DNA of 64,000 bases from Lentisphaera araneosa HTCC2155 (lineage in GTDB: Bacteria; Verrucomicrobiota; Lentisphaeria; Lentisphaerales; Lentisphaeraceae), in assembly GCF_000170755.1 (NCBI RefSeq), contig NZ_ABCK01000014.1, forward strand, positions 62,001 through 126,000. Reading direction: 5' to 3'. A model generated the notes under the pieces. It ran no database searches. It was not told the DNA's origin and saw only the letters and a list, made by a program, of their open reading frames with translations. How positions within the stretch are numbered: position 1 is the stretch's first letter; every line of letters starts with the position of its first letter. Below are positions 35,891 through 45,460 of the stretch, piece after piece. The translations under genes were made by a program, and so were the position numbers.

Positions 35891-38155
35891 TTAGGCGAGA
35901 GCGCGAACCTTCAGAGTAATTTTCCCCTCTTCACTATCGACCAAAACTTCATGTCCTTCAGAAAGTTTTTCTTCAAGAATCAAATCGGTGAGCTGGTGCT
36001 TAATTTTATTATCAATTAATCTCGTCAAAGGACGTGCTCCCATCACTGGATCAAAGCCTTTCTGGGCTAACCATTTTTTAGCGCGATTACTCACTTTCAT
36101 ACGAATCTTTTTCGCTTTCAATTTTTGTTCGAGAGTTGCAAGGAATTTATCGACAACCTTGAGCATGAGTTCTTGCGTTAATGGATTGAAACGAACAATA
36201 CCATCTAAGCGGTTTCTAAATTCTGGCGTGAAGTATTTTTCAACGGCCGCATCACTCGCATTGAGATTTTCAAGATTCTCAAAACCAATCACTTTCGCAG
36301 AGGACTCGCGAGCTCCTACATTAGACGTCATAATAATAATCACATTGCGGAAATCGGCTTCGTGACCATTGTTATCAGTTAGCTTGCCGTGATCCATAAC
36401 CTGTAATAGGATATTATAGATTTCTTGGTGAGCTTTCTCGATTTCATCGAGTAAAACTAAGCTATAAGGATTTTTAGTCACTGCATCAGTAAGTAAACCA
36501 CCTTGCTCAAAGCCAACGTAACCGGGAGGCGAACCAATGAGTCGCGATATACTATGTTTTTCACTGTATTCACTCATATCAAAACGTAAGAATTTCACAC
36601 CTAAAAGGCTCGACAATTGCTTGGCCAATTCCGTTTTACCCACACCCGTAGGTCCGGTAAACAAGAAGGAACCATAAGGTTTATCTTCATCACCCAAACC
36701 TGAACGTGCTGTTTTTACAGCTTTAACCACGGCTTCAACGGCTTTATCTTGGCCATACACAAGCTTTTTCAAATCATCCGCTAAACTAATTAGTTTTTGC
36801 TTATCATTACTATTAATCTTAGCTGAAGGAATCATCGCCATAGCAGCAATCACTTCTTCAATAACAGTCTTATTCACCGTCTTTCTCTTTTGTGAGGCCG
36901 GACGCAAAGCCAAAGAAGCTCCTGCTTCATCCAGTACATCAATCGCTTTATCAGGTAAAAAACGGTCATTAATAAAACGATTGGCGAGCTCAGCTGCCGA
37001 TTGTAAAGCACTAATGGGGTACTGAACTTCGTGGTGTTTTTCGTAGTAAGATTTTATCCCTTTGAGGATAGAGACTGTTTCACTAACACTCGGTTCTTTC
37101 ACATCAATTTTTTGGAAACGACGAGCGAGGGCACGATCTTTTAATATATGATTTTTGAATTCACCATAAGTCGTGGCACCAATACAGCGAATTTCACCAC
37201 TGGACAAGGCTGGCTTAAGGAGATTGGAGGCATCCATCGTTCCACCGCTCGTTGAACCCGCACCTACAATTGTATGCAATTCATCAATGAATAAAATAGC
37301 TCCATCACGGGCTTTTAAGTCACTGACAAGGTTTTTTAAACGCTCTTCAAAATCACCGCGAAACTTGGTGCCCGCCACAAGAGATCCAAGATCTAAAGCA
37401 AAAATTTGCGCATTGCGCAAACGCTCAGGAATTTTTCCTGAACAAATCAACTGAGCCAAGCCTTCGACAACAGCGGTTTTGCCCACACCTGGTTCACCCA
37501 CTAAAATGGGATTGTTTTTACGACGACGACAAAGAGTTTGCACCACGCGCTTGAGTTCAGTTTTTCGTCCAATGATTGAATCGAGCTCACCATTCTTGGC
37601 TCGCTCAGTTAAGTTTACTGTATAGCGATCGAGCATACTGCCTTTAGCAGGTTCCGTTTCACCAAAAATATCTTCAAAATCATCATCCTCATCTTCATCT
37701 TCATAGAGGAGGTCCCCCTCTTCTTCTGAATCGCCACCATGAGAAAGGTAGGTAACAATATCAAAACGATCAATATCTTGGTTTTGTAAGAAAAAGACTG
37801 CGTGGGAATCCTCTTCACTAAAGAGTGCCACTAAAATGTGAATACCACTAATAGTCTCAATCTCAGATGAAATTGCGTGATCTGAAGCTCGCTTAATCAC
37901 TCTTTGTAAAGCAAGGGATTCATCGGGAAGATAATCATCATCTCCCGGAAGATCCGGTAATTCATTTTCAAAGTACTCTAGGAGGTCGGCTCTTAAACGA
38001 TTAATATCTGCGCCACAAACTTCTAAGACATTGCGAGATTCCGGATCGTGAACTAGCGCAAAAAGGATATGTTCAGGCAGCACAAATTCGTGGCGATATT
38101 GCTGAGCTGTTTTAAAGGCTAGCATGAAGGTGATTTGAAATTCTTTACTATACAT
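35891..38155 (-). CDS. clpA: ATP-dependent Clp protease, ATPase subunit ClpA
   Basis: Hexameric AAA+ unfoldase that feeds substrates to ClpP. 754 residues: a double Clp-N domain (1-140), an acidic linker (EDEDEDDDFED), the first AAA module with GEPGVGKTAV (about 222) and FIDELHTIVGAG, and the second with GPTGVGKTEL (about 490) and LLDEIEKAH. The lack of a ClpB-type middle domain and the clpS gene upstream support ClpA. The C-terminal IGF-like loop that contacts ClpP is probably in the NVGARESSAKVIGF stretch. Confidence 0.95.
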   Translation of the reverse strand: MYSKEFQITFMLAFKTAQQYRHEFVLPEHILFALVHDPESRNVLEVCGADINRLRADLLEYFENELPDLPGDDDYLPDESLALQRVIKRASDHAISSEIETISGIHILVALFSEEDSHAVFFLQNQDIDRFDIVTYLSHGGDSEEEGDLLYEDEDEDDDFEDIFGETEPAKGSMLDRYTVNLTERAKNGELDSIIGRKTELKRVVQTLCRRRKNNPILVGEPGVGKTAVVEGLAQLICSGKIPERLRNAQIFALDLGSLVAGTKFRGDFEERLKNLVSDLKARDGAILFIDELHTIVGAGSTSGGTMDASNLLKPALSSGEIRCIGATTYGEFKNHILKDRALARRFQKIDVKEPSVSETVSILKGIKSYYEKHHEVQYPISALQSAAELANRFINDRFLPDKAIDVLDEAGASLALRPASQKRKTVNKTVIEEVIAAMAMIPSAKINSNDKQKLISLADDLKKLVYGQDKAVEAVVKAVKTARSGLGDEDKPYGSFLFTGPTGVGKTELAKQLSSLLGVKFLRFDMSEYSEKHSISRLIGSPPGYVGFEQGGLLTDAVTKNPYSLVLLDEIEKAHQEIYNILLQVMDHGKLTDNNGHEADFRNVIIIMTSNVGARESSAKVIGFENLENLNASDAAVEKYFTPEFRNRLDGIVRFNPLTQELMLKVVDKFLATLEQKLKAKKIRMKVSNRAKKWLAQKGFDPVMGARPLTRLIDNKIKHQLTDLILEEKLSEGHEVLVDSEEGKITLKVRALA

Positions 38156-38212
38156 AATTCTCTCTTTGTTCTTACGCTAAAATATCTTCCAAAATTTAAG
38201 AAAACGTAGTTT

Positions 38213-38524
38213 TTATTCTTTTTGCATGGTACACAATAAGGGATGGCCCTCTTGTTTGGCCATGCTCATGGCTTTATCGACTTTATTTTCGGCAATTTCC
38301 TTGGGATAAATCCCACAAATTGCTTTTCCTTTGACATGCACTGTCAGCATCAATTGAGCTGCCTCATCTTCCGTTTTATGAAATACAGACATAATGAGGT
38401 AAACGACAAAATCCATCGGAGTATAATCGTCGTTGTGCAAAATCACTTTAAACCGGCTTGGGCGCTTAACTTTGCGCTTTTCTAATAAAGCCGCGTCCCC
38501 TTCAATTGAAATCTTTTCTGACAT
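38213..38524 (-). CDS. clpS: ClpS adaptor protein
   Basis: Adaptor that delivers N-degron substrates to ClpA. 103 residues. The core FKVILHNDDYTPMDFVV carries the Asn-Asp pair that grips the N-terminal residue, and MLTVHVKGKAICGIYPKEIAE is the conserved second half. The ATG at 38524 is preferred; a GTG two codons earlier (38530) is possible. It lies 57 bp upstream of clpA in the same direction, the normal clpS-clpA order. Confidence 0.95.
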   Translation of the reverse strand: MSEKISIEGDAALLEKRKVKRPSRFKVILHNDDYTPMDFVVYLIMSVFHKTEDEAAQLMLTVHVKGKAICGIYPKEIAENKVDKAMSMAKQEGHPLLCTMQKE

Positions 38525-38603
38525 ATCCACTTCACAATTTTTACATTCAATATAATATGGAGCTTAATACCCTTTTGACTAATTTTTTAAGCCGACAAAA
38601 AAC

Positions 38604-40556
38604 ATGAATTTATATCATTTTGCTCAGAACATTCTCGAATCACCAGATATCGAAGAAAAACTTCGTCATCCTGGCAAAATTGATTATTCTCCTAGCACAG
38701 AAGTTTTTACTCTGCAATTGAGCCCACAACGCTCCTCTGCTTATGCTTTTGGCAAGAAAGAAAGTAAAAAACTGCAATTAGGAGAACTGAACTCAGAGCG
38801 CGACCGTGGCTTACTACTACTCATGTTCATGAATCACGAACTGCTCGCCATTGAACTTATGGCTCAAGCCATTCTCAAATTTCACCACTCAGTACCCGAA
38901 GCTTTTCTTCGTGGGCTCGTACAAACGATCATTGATGAACAAAAACATTGCCGGCTTTACCTCAAACGCCTCCAAGAACTCAATTGCCAAGCGGGTGATT
39001 TGCCTCTAAGTAGTTTTTTCTGGGATTGTCTCTCGCAAGTTGAATCTCCTCAAGCTTATTTGGCCGGCATGAGTTTAACCCTGGAGCAAGCCAACCTCGA
39101 CTTCACCCATCATTACCGCGATGTGTTTGCTGCTGTTGGCGATCAAAAGACTGCCGATATTTTGAAAGTGGTTTACGAAGACGAAATCCGTCACGTCCAA
39201 TTCGGTGTCGATTGGATGAACAAATGGAATCATGACTCTAGTTTTTGGGATTATTATCTTCACCACCTTCCTGCATCACTGGATCCCAATCGTGCAAAAT
39301 CTACTGTCTACTTTGACATGAAAGGTCGACTAGCCGCCAAGATGGATCAAGACACCATTTTACAGTTCAAACTCCATAGCAGTAGCCGTGGCAGAAGCCC
39401 TAACATCTGGCTTTTTAATCCTGCCGCAGAACTCGAATCTCACAAAATCTCCGCACCAAAAAGTTACTCCACCATACAACAGGACTTAGCCCCCCTGCTC
39501 ATCCCTCTCTGTAAGAAAGATGACATCCTCCTCACCTCACACCCCATTGACTTAAAGACTCTTGATACTTTTTATAACTTGACCTTTTCTTTGCCCGAAA
39601 ATTACACTCATGCTGATACGGTAAAACTCTTAGATAGACATAAGCCAGGACAAATTAAAGCTTGGGGTAAAAGCCCTGTAATTGAAAGGCAGACGCAAGC
39701 TATTAGAAAAAAACAATCTCAGAGTTTTAAAACTAAAAACTGGGATGAGCAATGGAAACAACTCTATTCAAAAGCTTATCAAGCTGCAGTGCACTCAAAA
39801 CTCAAATCAGAATCCACTGCTCTTGATCTACAGGAAGCACAAGTTTTCTCAAGCCTAGATGAACTGCTTTCAAGTATGAAGCGTAATGACCTTATGCTCA
39901 AAAGTCCTTTAGCAAGTACGGGCCGAGGTTGCCGACGAGTGCACCTCAATAAACTTGAAGAAGACGACCTAAGATGGATCCAAGGGGCCATTAAACGCCA
40001 AGGAAAAATTTTAGCGGAAACCCACCGCGAGAGAATATACGATTTTTCAGCTCAATACGAAATCACTCGAGAGGGCAAACTTAAATTTCACGGCCTCACA
40101 GAAATTGAAACCAAAGCTTTTGCGAATAGCGCAAATACTTGTGGTCCCTTTCATTCAAAATGGCCCCCAGACATCAAAAAATTTGTTTTTCAGCAAGGTA
40201 AAAATATCATCAAGGAGGGATTTGAACTCGTCGCACAAAAATGGGCTCAGATCATGTTAGAGATCAAGTTCACGGGACCATTTGCTCTCGATGGCTTCAT
40301 CTGGCAAGACAAGGATCAATTTTACTTTCGTCCCATTTGTGAACTCAATCCTCGTTTAAGCATGGGACGAATTGCTCTAGAACTCAACCGTCCCTGCCAA
40401 TCAGGATCATTGACCAAACTGAGTATTGGCGGGAAAGATTCTTTGCAAGAAGCTAGCGGAGGATTTAGTTTGAATAAACAAGGGAAAATCACCTCCGCTG
40501 ACCTCGTCCTCAACCCCGATGCTCAACAATTCTTCGCGCGTTTCCAAATCCTCTAG
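38604..40556 (+). CDS. DUF455 ferritin-like domain fused to an ATP-grasp-like domain
   Basis: 650 residues in two parts. Residues 60-250 are a DUF455-type ferritin-like helical bundle. Candidate di-metal ligands are Glu79 (NHELLAIE), Glu112/His115 (DEQKH), Glu161 (LTLEQANLDF) and Glu194/His197 (EDEIRHVQFG). Residues 430-650 look like an ATP-grasp ligase: a Gly-rich loop SPLASTGRGCRR, ILAETHRERIYDFSAQYEI, and ALDGFIWQ...ELNPRLSMGR, the last matching the Glu-x-Asn-Pro metal motif. The middle (250-430) is unassigned. Function unknown; an oxidase or hydroxylase coupled to ligation of a carboxylate is the simplest guess. It stands alone, divergent from clpS. Confidence 0.8.
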   Translation: MNLYHFAQNILESPDIEEKLRHPGKIDYSPSTEVFTLQLSPQRSSAYAFGKKESKKLQLGELNSERDRGLLLLMFMNHELLAIELMAQAILKFHHSVPEAFLRGLVQTIIDEQKHCRLYLKRLQELNCQAGDLPLSSFFWDCLSQVESPQAYLAGMSLTLEQANLDFTHHYRDVFAAVGDQKTADILKVVYEDEIRHVQFGVDWMNKWNHDSSFWDYYLHHLPASLDPNRAKSTVYFDMKGRLAAKMDQDTILQFKLHSSSRGRSPNIWLFNPAAELESHKISAPKSYSTIQQDLAPLLIPLCKKDDILLTSHPIDLKTLDTFYNLTFSLPENYTHADTVKLLDRHKPGQIKAWGKSPVIERQTQAIRKKQSQSFKTKNWDEQWKQLYSKAYQAAVHSKLKSESTALDLQEAQVFSSLDELLSSMKRNDLMLKSPLASTGRGCRRVHLNKLEEDDLRWIQGAIKRQGKILAETHRERIYDFSAQYEITREGKLKFHGLTEIETKAFANSANTCGPFHSKWPPDIKKFVFQQGKNIIKEGFELVAQKWAQIMLEIKFTGPFALDGFIWQDKDQFYFRPICELNPRLSMGRIALELNRPCQSGSLTKLSIGGKDSLQEASGGFSLNKQGKITSADLVLNPDAQQFFARFQIL

Positions 40557-40562
40557 ACACAA

Positions 40563-40590
40563 AAAAAGCCCGGTATAAACCGAGCTTTTT
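40563..40590. terminator. Bidirectional terminator between the DUF455 fusion and the 57-aa gene
   Basis: AAAAAGCCCGGT pairs with ACCGAGCTTTTT (11 of 12) around a short loop, with A- and T-tracts on both sides. It can end both the rightward DUF455 fusion and the leftward small gene. Confidence 0.85.
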
Positions 40591-40611
40591 GTATCTCAAT
40601 AAGTTTAAAAC

Positions 40612-40785
40612 TTACTTAAGATCGCAAGTAACTTCTTCTTTAATCTCAACACCGTCTTCGATGATGTCGATGATTCTTTGGTACTCGTCAGAGATTGGGC
40701 AACCACATGCGTGATCTTGTGTAGCGTGAAGTCTTGCTTGTTCCATGTGCCACTGGGCAACTTTAAGGTGTTGGTCAACGTTCAT
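40612..40785 (-). CDS. Small Cys/His-rich protein (57 aa)
   Basis: A 57-residue frame with AGGA 8 bases before the ATG and its own terminator downstream. The sequence starts MNVDQHLKVAQWHMEQ, has a helix with His residues, then DHACGCPISDEY, a Cys-x-Cys-Pro, and an acidic end with another Cys. It could bind a metal. No known family recognised. The ribosome site, the flanking bidirectional terminator and the absence of other function in the gap support it as a real gene. Confidence 0.65.
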   Translation of the reverse strand: MNVDQHLKVAQWHMEQARLHATQDHACGCPISDEYQRIIDIIEDGVEIKEEVTCDLK

Positions 40786-40909
40786 AGTGTTTTCCTTGTT
40801 TTATCTATGTTAGGTTTAGTATTTTACTAAGTTTTAGTAATTTTTCTATATTAAATAAGGCTTTTTTTAACTTAAATAGATTGTTTTGTTAGATTTTGTT
40901 TACTTGAGC

Positions 40910-41515
40910 TTAACCGAGCTCGTGTTCTAATCGACGAACCTCTTCTTTGAGGCGATCTAAAATACGACGTTTGGATAAGTAAACACTATTAACTGTCATC
41001 CCTAATTTCTTAGCAATTTCATCAGGAGCAACACCTTTACTATGCATTAAGAAACTTTCGATTGTATGAGCTTTAAACTCTCCCTTAATACGTTCCAAAG
41101 CCATATTGGCAATGTAGTTTCTCCATTCGCCATCCACTGCTTTTCTAAGCTCTGATTCTTCAATCTCTGGACTGAGTTCAAGAAGAGCTGCATTACGCTT
41201 TTCATAGGCTTGTTGAGCACGGACAAAATCAATCATTTCATTGCGAGAAACGCGATAAAGCCAGTAACGAAACTTACCTCGACCAGGATTGTACTTAAAG
41301 CGGGCAATTTTCTCCCAAACTTTAATCATTACACGCTGTACAACTTCTTCGCAATCATGGTGATTGAGACCATTATTGCGAAGCGCTATGTAAATGAAGC
41401 GCCTGTAAGCATCTGAAAAATCTTCCCAACTGCTTGCTGTCGTATTATCATTCTGAATTCTTTCAATTAAACTTTCCCTCGTTTTATAAGGGTCATTTCC
41501 AGAATGCTTATTCAC
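40910..41515 (-). CDS. ECF-type RNA polymerase sigma factor (planctomycete-like)
   Basis: 201 residues: a sigma region 2 (WEDFSDAYRRFIYIALRNNG, EEVVQRVMIKVWEKI, YWLYRVSRNEMIDFVR) and a region 4 helix-turn-helix (VAPDEIAKKLGMTVNSVYLSKRRILDRLKEE). It starts with GTG, preceded by GAGGG 7 bases upstream inside the end of serS; no other start is available. It is 3 bp downstream of serS and so shares its message, an odd pairing. No anti-sigma gene is adjacent. Similar in layout to the sigma factor at 61953. Confidence 0.88.
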   Translation of the reverse strand: MNKHSGNDPYKTRESLIERIQNDNTTASSWEDFSDAYRRFIYIALRNNGLNHHDCEEVVQRVMIKVWEKIARFKYNPGRGKFRYWLYRVSRNEMIDFVRAQQAYEKRNAALLELSPEIEESELRKAVDGEWRNYIANMALERIKGEFKAHTIESFLMHSKGVAPDEIAKKLGMTVNSVYLSKRRILDRLKEEVRRLEHELG

Positions 41516-41518
41516 AAC

Positions 41519-42796
41519 CTAGCCCTCTGCGCTAATCTCTGTCAAGCCGCCCATATAGGGTACGAGAACATCTGGAACTTCGATTGAACCATCAGCTCTT
41601 TGGTAAGTTTCCATGAGCGCGACAATACAGCGAGGAAGTGCTAAACCAGAACCATTGAGTGTGTGGAGAAGCTTAGCTTTTTTCTCTGTCTCTTCTTTGT
41701 AGCGAATCTTACAACGACGTGATTGGAAGTCTTCAAAGTTCGAGCAAGAAGAAACCTCTAAGTAACGCTCGGTTCCTGGTGCCCATACTTCGATATCGTA
41801 GCATCGTGCCGCAGAAAAACCTAAATCACCAGAGCAAAGCTCAATTACTCTATAGTGAAGACCGAGTTGCTGAAGCAAGTGCTCCGCATCAGCTAATAAC
41901 ATTTCTAATTCAGTGTAAGACGTTGAAGGTTCAACAAACTTTACCATCTCTACTTTTGAGAATTGGTGGACTCGTAAAATACCTCTTGAATCTTTACCTG
42001 CTGCACCAGCTTCTCTACGGAAACAAGGCGTGTAAGCTGTGTAGGCAATCGGTAGCTCTTTCGCATCGAGAATTTCGTCTGCATGAATATTTGTAACGGG
42101 AACTTCAGCCGTCGGAACTAGATAGAGGTTGTCTTCTGGTGCGTGATAAATTTCTTCCGCAAACTTAGGCAATTGTCCCGTACCCGTCATCGCTTTAGGA
42201 TTTACTACGAAAGGTACCCAAGCCTCTTTATAGCCATTCTCTGTATTTTGATCTAAGAAAAAGTTAATGAGGGCACGTTCTAAACGAGCGCCTGCTCCTT
42301 TCCAAAGGTAGAAACCAGAACCTGAAATTTTTGCAGCACGAGGTAAATCTAAAATATCTAAATTTTGCCCCAAGTCCCAGTGAGCTTGTGGAGCAAAATC
42401 AAATTCAGGTTTTGTTCCCCAGCGACGAACTTCAGGGTTATCTTCTTCAGTCAAACCAACAGGAGTAAATTCTGATGGTGGATTCGGAAGTGATAAAAGT
42501 TTGGCATTAACTTGGCTAGAGAGTTCGGCTGCTTTGGCATCGAGCTCTTTGATTTGATCACCTAAGCTGCGAACGGCTTCCATTGCGGAACTCGCATCTT
42601 CGCCATTCTTTTTCATGATACCGATTTGCTTAGATGCTGTATTGCGCTGAGATTTGAGCTCTTCAACTTTCACTGTGCTTTCACGCCACTCAGTATCCCA
42701 CGCAAGGATTTCGTTAACATCTACTTCTAGGCCGCGATCAGCCCATTTTTTCTTAAAGAAATCTGCATCTTCTCTAAATTTCTTGATATCAATCAT
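41519..42796 (-). CDS. serS: Seryl-tRNA synthetase
   Basis: Class II aminoacyl-tRNA synthetase that charges tRNA-Ser. 425 residues: an N-terminal coiled-coil arm (about 25-105) that grips the tRNA, then the catalytic core with TAEVP near 228, motif 2 CFRREAGAAGKDSRGILRVH-like, and motif 3 NGSGLALPRCIVALMETYQ near the C-terminus. Normal length. The ECF sigma gene follows within 3 bp. Confidence 0.97.
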   Translation of the reverse strand: MIDIKKFREDADFFKKKWADRGLEVDVNEILAWDTEWRESTVKVEELKSQRNTASKQIGIMKKNGEDASSAMEAVRSLGDQIKELDAKAAELSSQVNAKLLSLPNPPSEFTPVGLTEEDNPEVRRWGTKPEFDFAPQAHWDLGQNLDILDLPRAAKISGSGFYLWKGAGARLERALINFFLDQNTENGYKEAWVPFVVNPKAMTGTGQLPKFAEEIYHAPEDNLYLVPTAEVPVTNIHADEILDAKELPIAYTAYTPCFRREAGAAGKDSRGILRVHQFSKVEMVKFVEPSTSYTELEMLLADAEHLLQQLGLHYRVIELCSGDLGFSAARCYDIEVWAPGTERYLEVSSCSNFEDFQSRRCKIRYKEETEKKAKLLHTLNGSGLALPRCIVALMETYQRADGSIEVPDVLVPYMGGLTEISAEG

Positions 42797-42943
42797 GCCA
42801 TTAGGTCTCGTATATTTTGTAAAATCTCACTAAAATAAACCGCTCTATACAAAAACCTATCAGTTTTCGCTCTTTTTAAGTGAATTTTATAGGGAGACTT
42901 GAGCAGAAAAGAATCAGACTCTAAACCTACTCAATACAAATGC

Positions 42944-44758
42944 CTATTTGAAATACTTCCCTAGGATTTCATCAGCTCGTTTTGCCACATCAGGATCCTC
43001 TTCCAAAACGGGTGCATGGTGCCTTTTAATTCGAGCGTCAATAATCATCGGAGCCTCACAAGCCCAGTGCTTATCCACTACGTCTGAGTTTAAGCCATAA
43101 ATATCTGCGGCTGGATCAGAACGCGTAAAAGTTAGCCATAGGAAATTGCTGATTGATTCAGCACAAAATTCAGCTTCTTCTGTAAGGATCACCATTGCGA
43201 TTCCTTCCCCTGCTATTAACTCACGCGAAAGTCTTTCGCCCTCTTCTCGAGCTTGTTCACGACTCTGCCATTTACCGATATCTAAAGCCACAACTCCATC
43301 CATCACTAAATGAGCTTGTCCTTCAAAGGGACTCTTAAAATCGGAAGGGATTGTTGTGGATAAAGTACGTTTACGATTACCGCAAGCAATAGCAACTAAT
43401 TTTGACCCCTTATTAAGTTCAGTACTTGAGTAATCTAGAGTATCCATGGTCGTGCATGTATGGAAATGTAGATCTCGAGAGAAATCTAAGCGTTCGAGTG
43501 CGTACTTAAAAAACTTTTCATAGTTATGAACGTGAGGTGCCACTTCATCTCCATCTCCTAAAAGAAAAAGGTATTTAGCTAATGAAAGCTGACCTTTGCC
43601 TAAAATAGCATGGGCAATTGTATGCAACTCATAGGGCTCCCCATCATCACAATAAGGTAAATAACGATCTTCCGCTGTAGCTAATAGCAAAGGATGAACT
43701 CCTGCCTCATCCACCGCATTGAGCTCGCGCAAGCCTGGCAATTCAGATGGTAAGACTTCTCCCGTCAGATGGTGAATGACATCTCCAAAAGAGGTGTCTT
43801 CCTGTGGGGGACGTCCCACAACTGTAAAGGGCCAAATTGCGTCTTTGCGGTGAAAGACTTTTTCAATCTTCATGTAAGGCAAATTATGAGTTAAGCTGTA
43901 GTAACCCAAGTGATCACCAAATGGGCCTTCTGGCTTCAAGTCATCTTCGTCGACGGTACCTAAAATACAAAAGTCTGCTTCAGCAGCAACTGTCCAATCT
44001 TTGTACTTGGAATAGCGCCAGCGGCGTCCTTGTAATAAGCCAGAGAATACAACTTCGGGCAAGCCTTCCGGCAAGGGCATCACAGCTGAAAAAGTCATTG
44101 AAGGTGGACCACCGACAAAAATTGCCACTCGAAAAGGTTTTTTAGCTTTCCTGTGAGCTTCGTGATGAACGCCTATGCCGCGATGAATCTGGTAATGCAG
44201 GCCGATCTCTTCGTCTTTTTTATAGTCATTTCCTGTAAGTTGAATACGGTACATGCCTAAGTTCGAGTTCATCGGCCCCGGCTTCTCAACCTCTTCGCTA
44301 TAAACTTGTGGGAGAGTCACAAAGGAACCACCATCTTTCTCCCAGCAAACAATTTTTGGCAAATCACTAATTTTTGTTTCGCACTCCATTACAGGAGCCG
44401 ATTTAACTTTTTTAGGTAAGGTATGAATCAACTCTTTTAAAAGGGGAAAAACTTTCCATGGACGCTTTTTTAAAGCATTTACTTTTTCTTTATCCGCTTT
44501 GTAGGAAAGCAATTCTTTCACTGTTGCACAACGCCCCTGAAAAATAGACTCTGTCTGCTCCACACTGGCGAACAAATTTGAGACGCAAGCGAATGGCGTC
44601 CCTTTAACTTTTTCAAATAACACTGCCCCACCACCGCGTTCGTAAACACGTCGTTGAATGTAAGCCATTTCAAGGTTTGGGTCAACTTCTTCTTTGATGC
44701 GAATCAAGCGCCCTTCGCGATCGAGGCCTTCTACTAATTCCTTGGTACTTGTATACAA
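42944..44758 (-). CDS. UbiD-family decarboxylase (menaquinone-type, large form)
   Basis: Prenylated-FMN-dependent (de)carboxylase of 604 residues, the long type often annotated as menaquinone biosynthesis decarboxylase. Visible: GGAVLFEKVKG near the start, NLGMYRIQLTGNDY, the pFMN-site region GIGVHHEAHRKA, FGDHLGYYSL with the Glu-containing PEGPFGDH, and IDARIKRHHAP at the end. Starts at a TTG with AGGGA 7 bases upstream. The partner prenyltransferase UbiX is not in the window. Exact substrate unknown. It stands alone between about 145-bp gaps. Confidence 0.88.
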   Translation of the reverse strand: MYTSTKELVEGLDREGRLIRIKEEVDPNLEMAYIQRRVYERGGGAVLFEKVKGTPFACVSNLFASVEQTESIFQGRCATVKELLSYKADKEKVNALKKRPWKVFPLLKELIHTLPKKVKSAPVMECETKISDLPKIVCWEKDGGSFVTLPQVYSEEVEKPGPMNSNLGMYRIQLTGNDYKKDEEIGLHYQIHRGIGVHHEAHRKAKKPFRVAIFVGGPPSMTFSAVMPLPEGLPEVVFSGLLQGRRWRYSKYKDWTVAAEADFCILGTVDEDDLKPEGPFGDHLGYYSLTHNLPYMKIEKVFHRKDAIWPFTVVGRPPQEDTSFGDVIHHLTGEVLPSELPGLRELNAVDEAGVHPLLLATAEDRYLPYCDDGEPYELHTIAHAILGKGQLSLAKYLFLLGDGDEVAPHVHNYEKFFKYALERLDFSRDLHFHTCTTMDTLDYSSTELNKGSKLVAIACGNRKRTLSTTIPSDFKSPFEGQAHLVMDGVVALDIGKWQSREQAREEGERLSRELIAGEGIAMVILTEEAEFCAESISNFLWLTFTRSDPAADIYGLNSDVVDKHWACEAPMIIDARIKRHHAPVLEEDPDVAKRADEILGKYFK

Positions 44759-44911
44759 CTTTTATCCCTATTGTTTTCGCAAACAATAGTCCATTTTCCT
44801 ACCGTATAAATTTTTAAAGACAAAAAACCTCGAAAATTAGTAAATTTTCATATTGTATCCCCTTACAAAATGCTTAATTTTAATTAAATACTAATAATTA
44901 ATTGTAAGTCT

Positions 44912-45451
44912 ATGTCTAAACTGCTATTTAACCTCTCTTGTCCCCGCTGCGACACCGTAGTAAGGATTCAACATAAAAAGACTGATTACGAATGTTCACG
45001 TTGTCATTTCAAGATTTTTATAAATGACTCGCACAACCTATTAGAAGGCTACTCAAGTGGCAAATTCAAAGACCTCGAAGTCATTGAAAATTCTGTAAGT
45101 GAATTTGTCGATGGTACACGCAAAGAGGGTCTAAGCCTAACTTTTCACGAAATGATAGAAGAAGAAGTTCAAGAAGAGGACGTTGAACCTAGTTTTGGCA
45201 ATATCGATGATATTGATGGTAAGTCTTCTCATACACAAGTGATTAACTTGAGTTTTGATCCCACGAAAGTTCTCGATGAATACACTGCAAAAAAGAATGC
45301 AAGCAAAAAAAAAATGAGTCTCAATCAAGCCATCGAAAATGCTAAGCATGCCAGAACAGAAGTTAGCAACTTCAATCGCTACCTGCTCATTGGAGGAATT
45401 GTTTTAGCTTTTATAATTATCCTCATCATATTTATTTTAGGTGCTAATTAA
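44912..45451 (+). CDS. Zinc-ribbon protein with C-terminal membrane anchor
   Basis: 179 residues. The N-terminus has a four-Cys zinc ribbon (SCPRC and YECSRCHF). An acidic, probably unstructured middle (EEEVQEEDVEP) follows and one hydrophobic helix near the C-terminus (YLLIGGIVLAFIIILIIFILG). Looks like a tail-anchored membrane protein with a cytoplasmic ribbon. Function unknown. It is 9 bp upstream of the DUF2071-like gene, so they are likely co-transcribed. Confidence 0.75.
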   Translation: MSKLLFNLSCPRCDTVVRIQHKKTDYECSRCHFKIFINDSHNLLEGYSSGKFKDLEVIENSVSEFVDGTRKEGLSLTFHEMIEEEVQEEDVEPSFGNIDDIDGKSSHTQVINLSFDPTKVLDEYTAKKNASKKKMSLNQAIENAKHARTEVSNFNRYLLIGGIVLAFIIILIIFILGAN

Positions 45452-45460
45452 GGTCTAACT

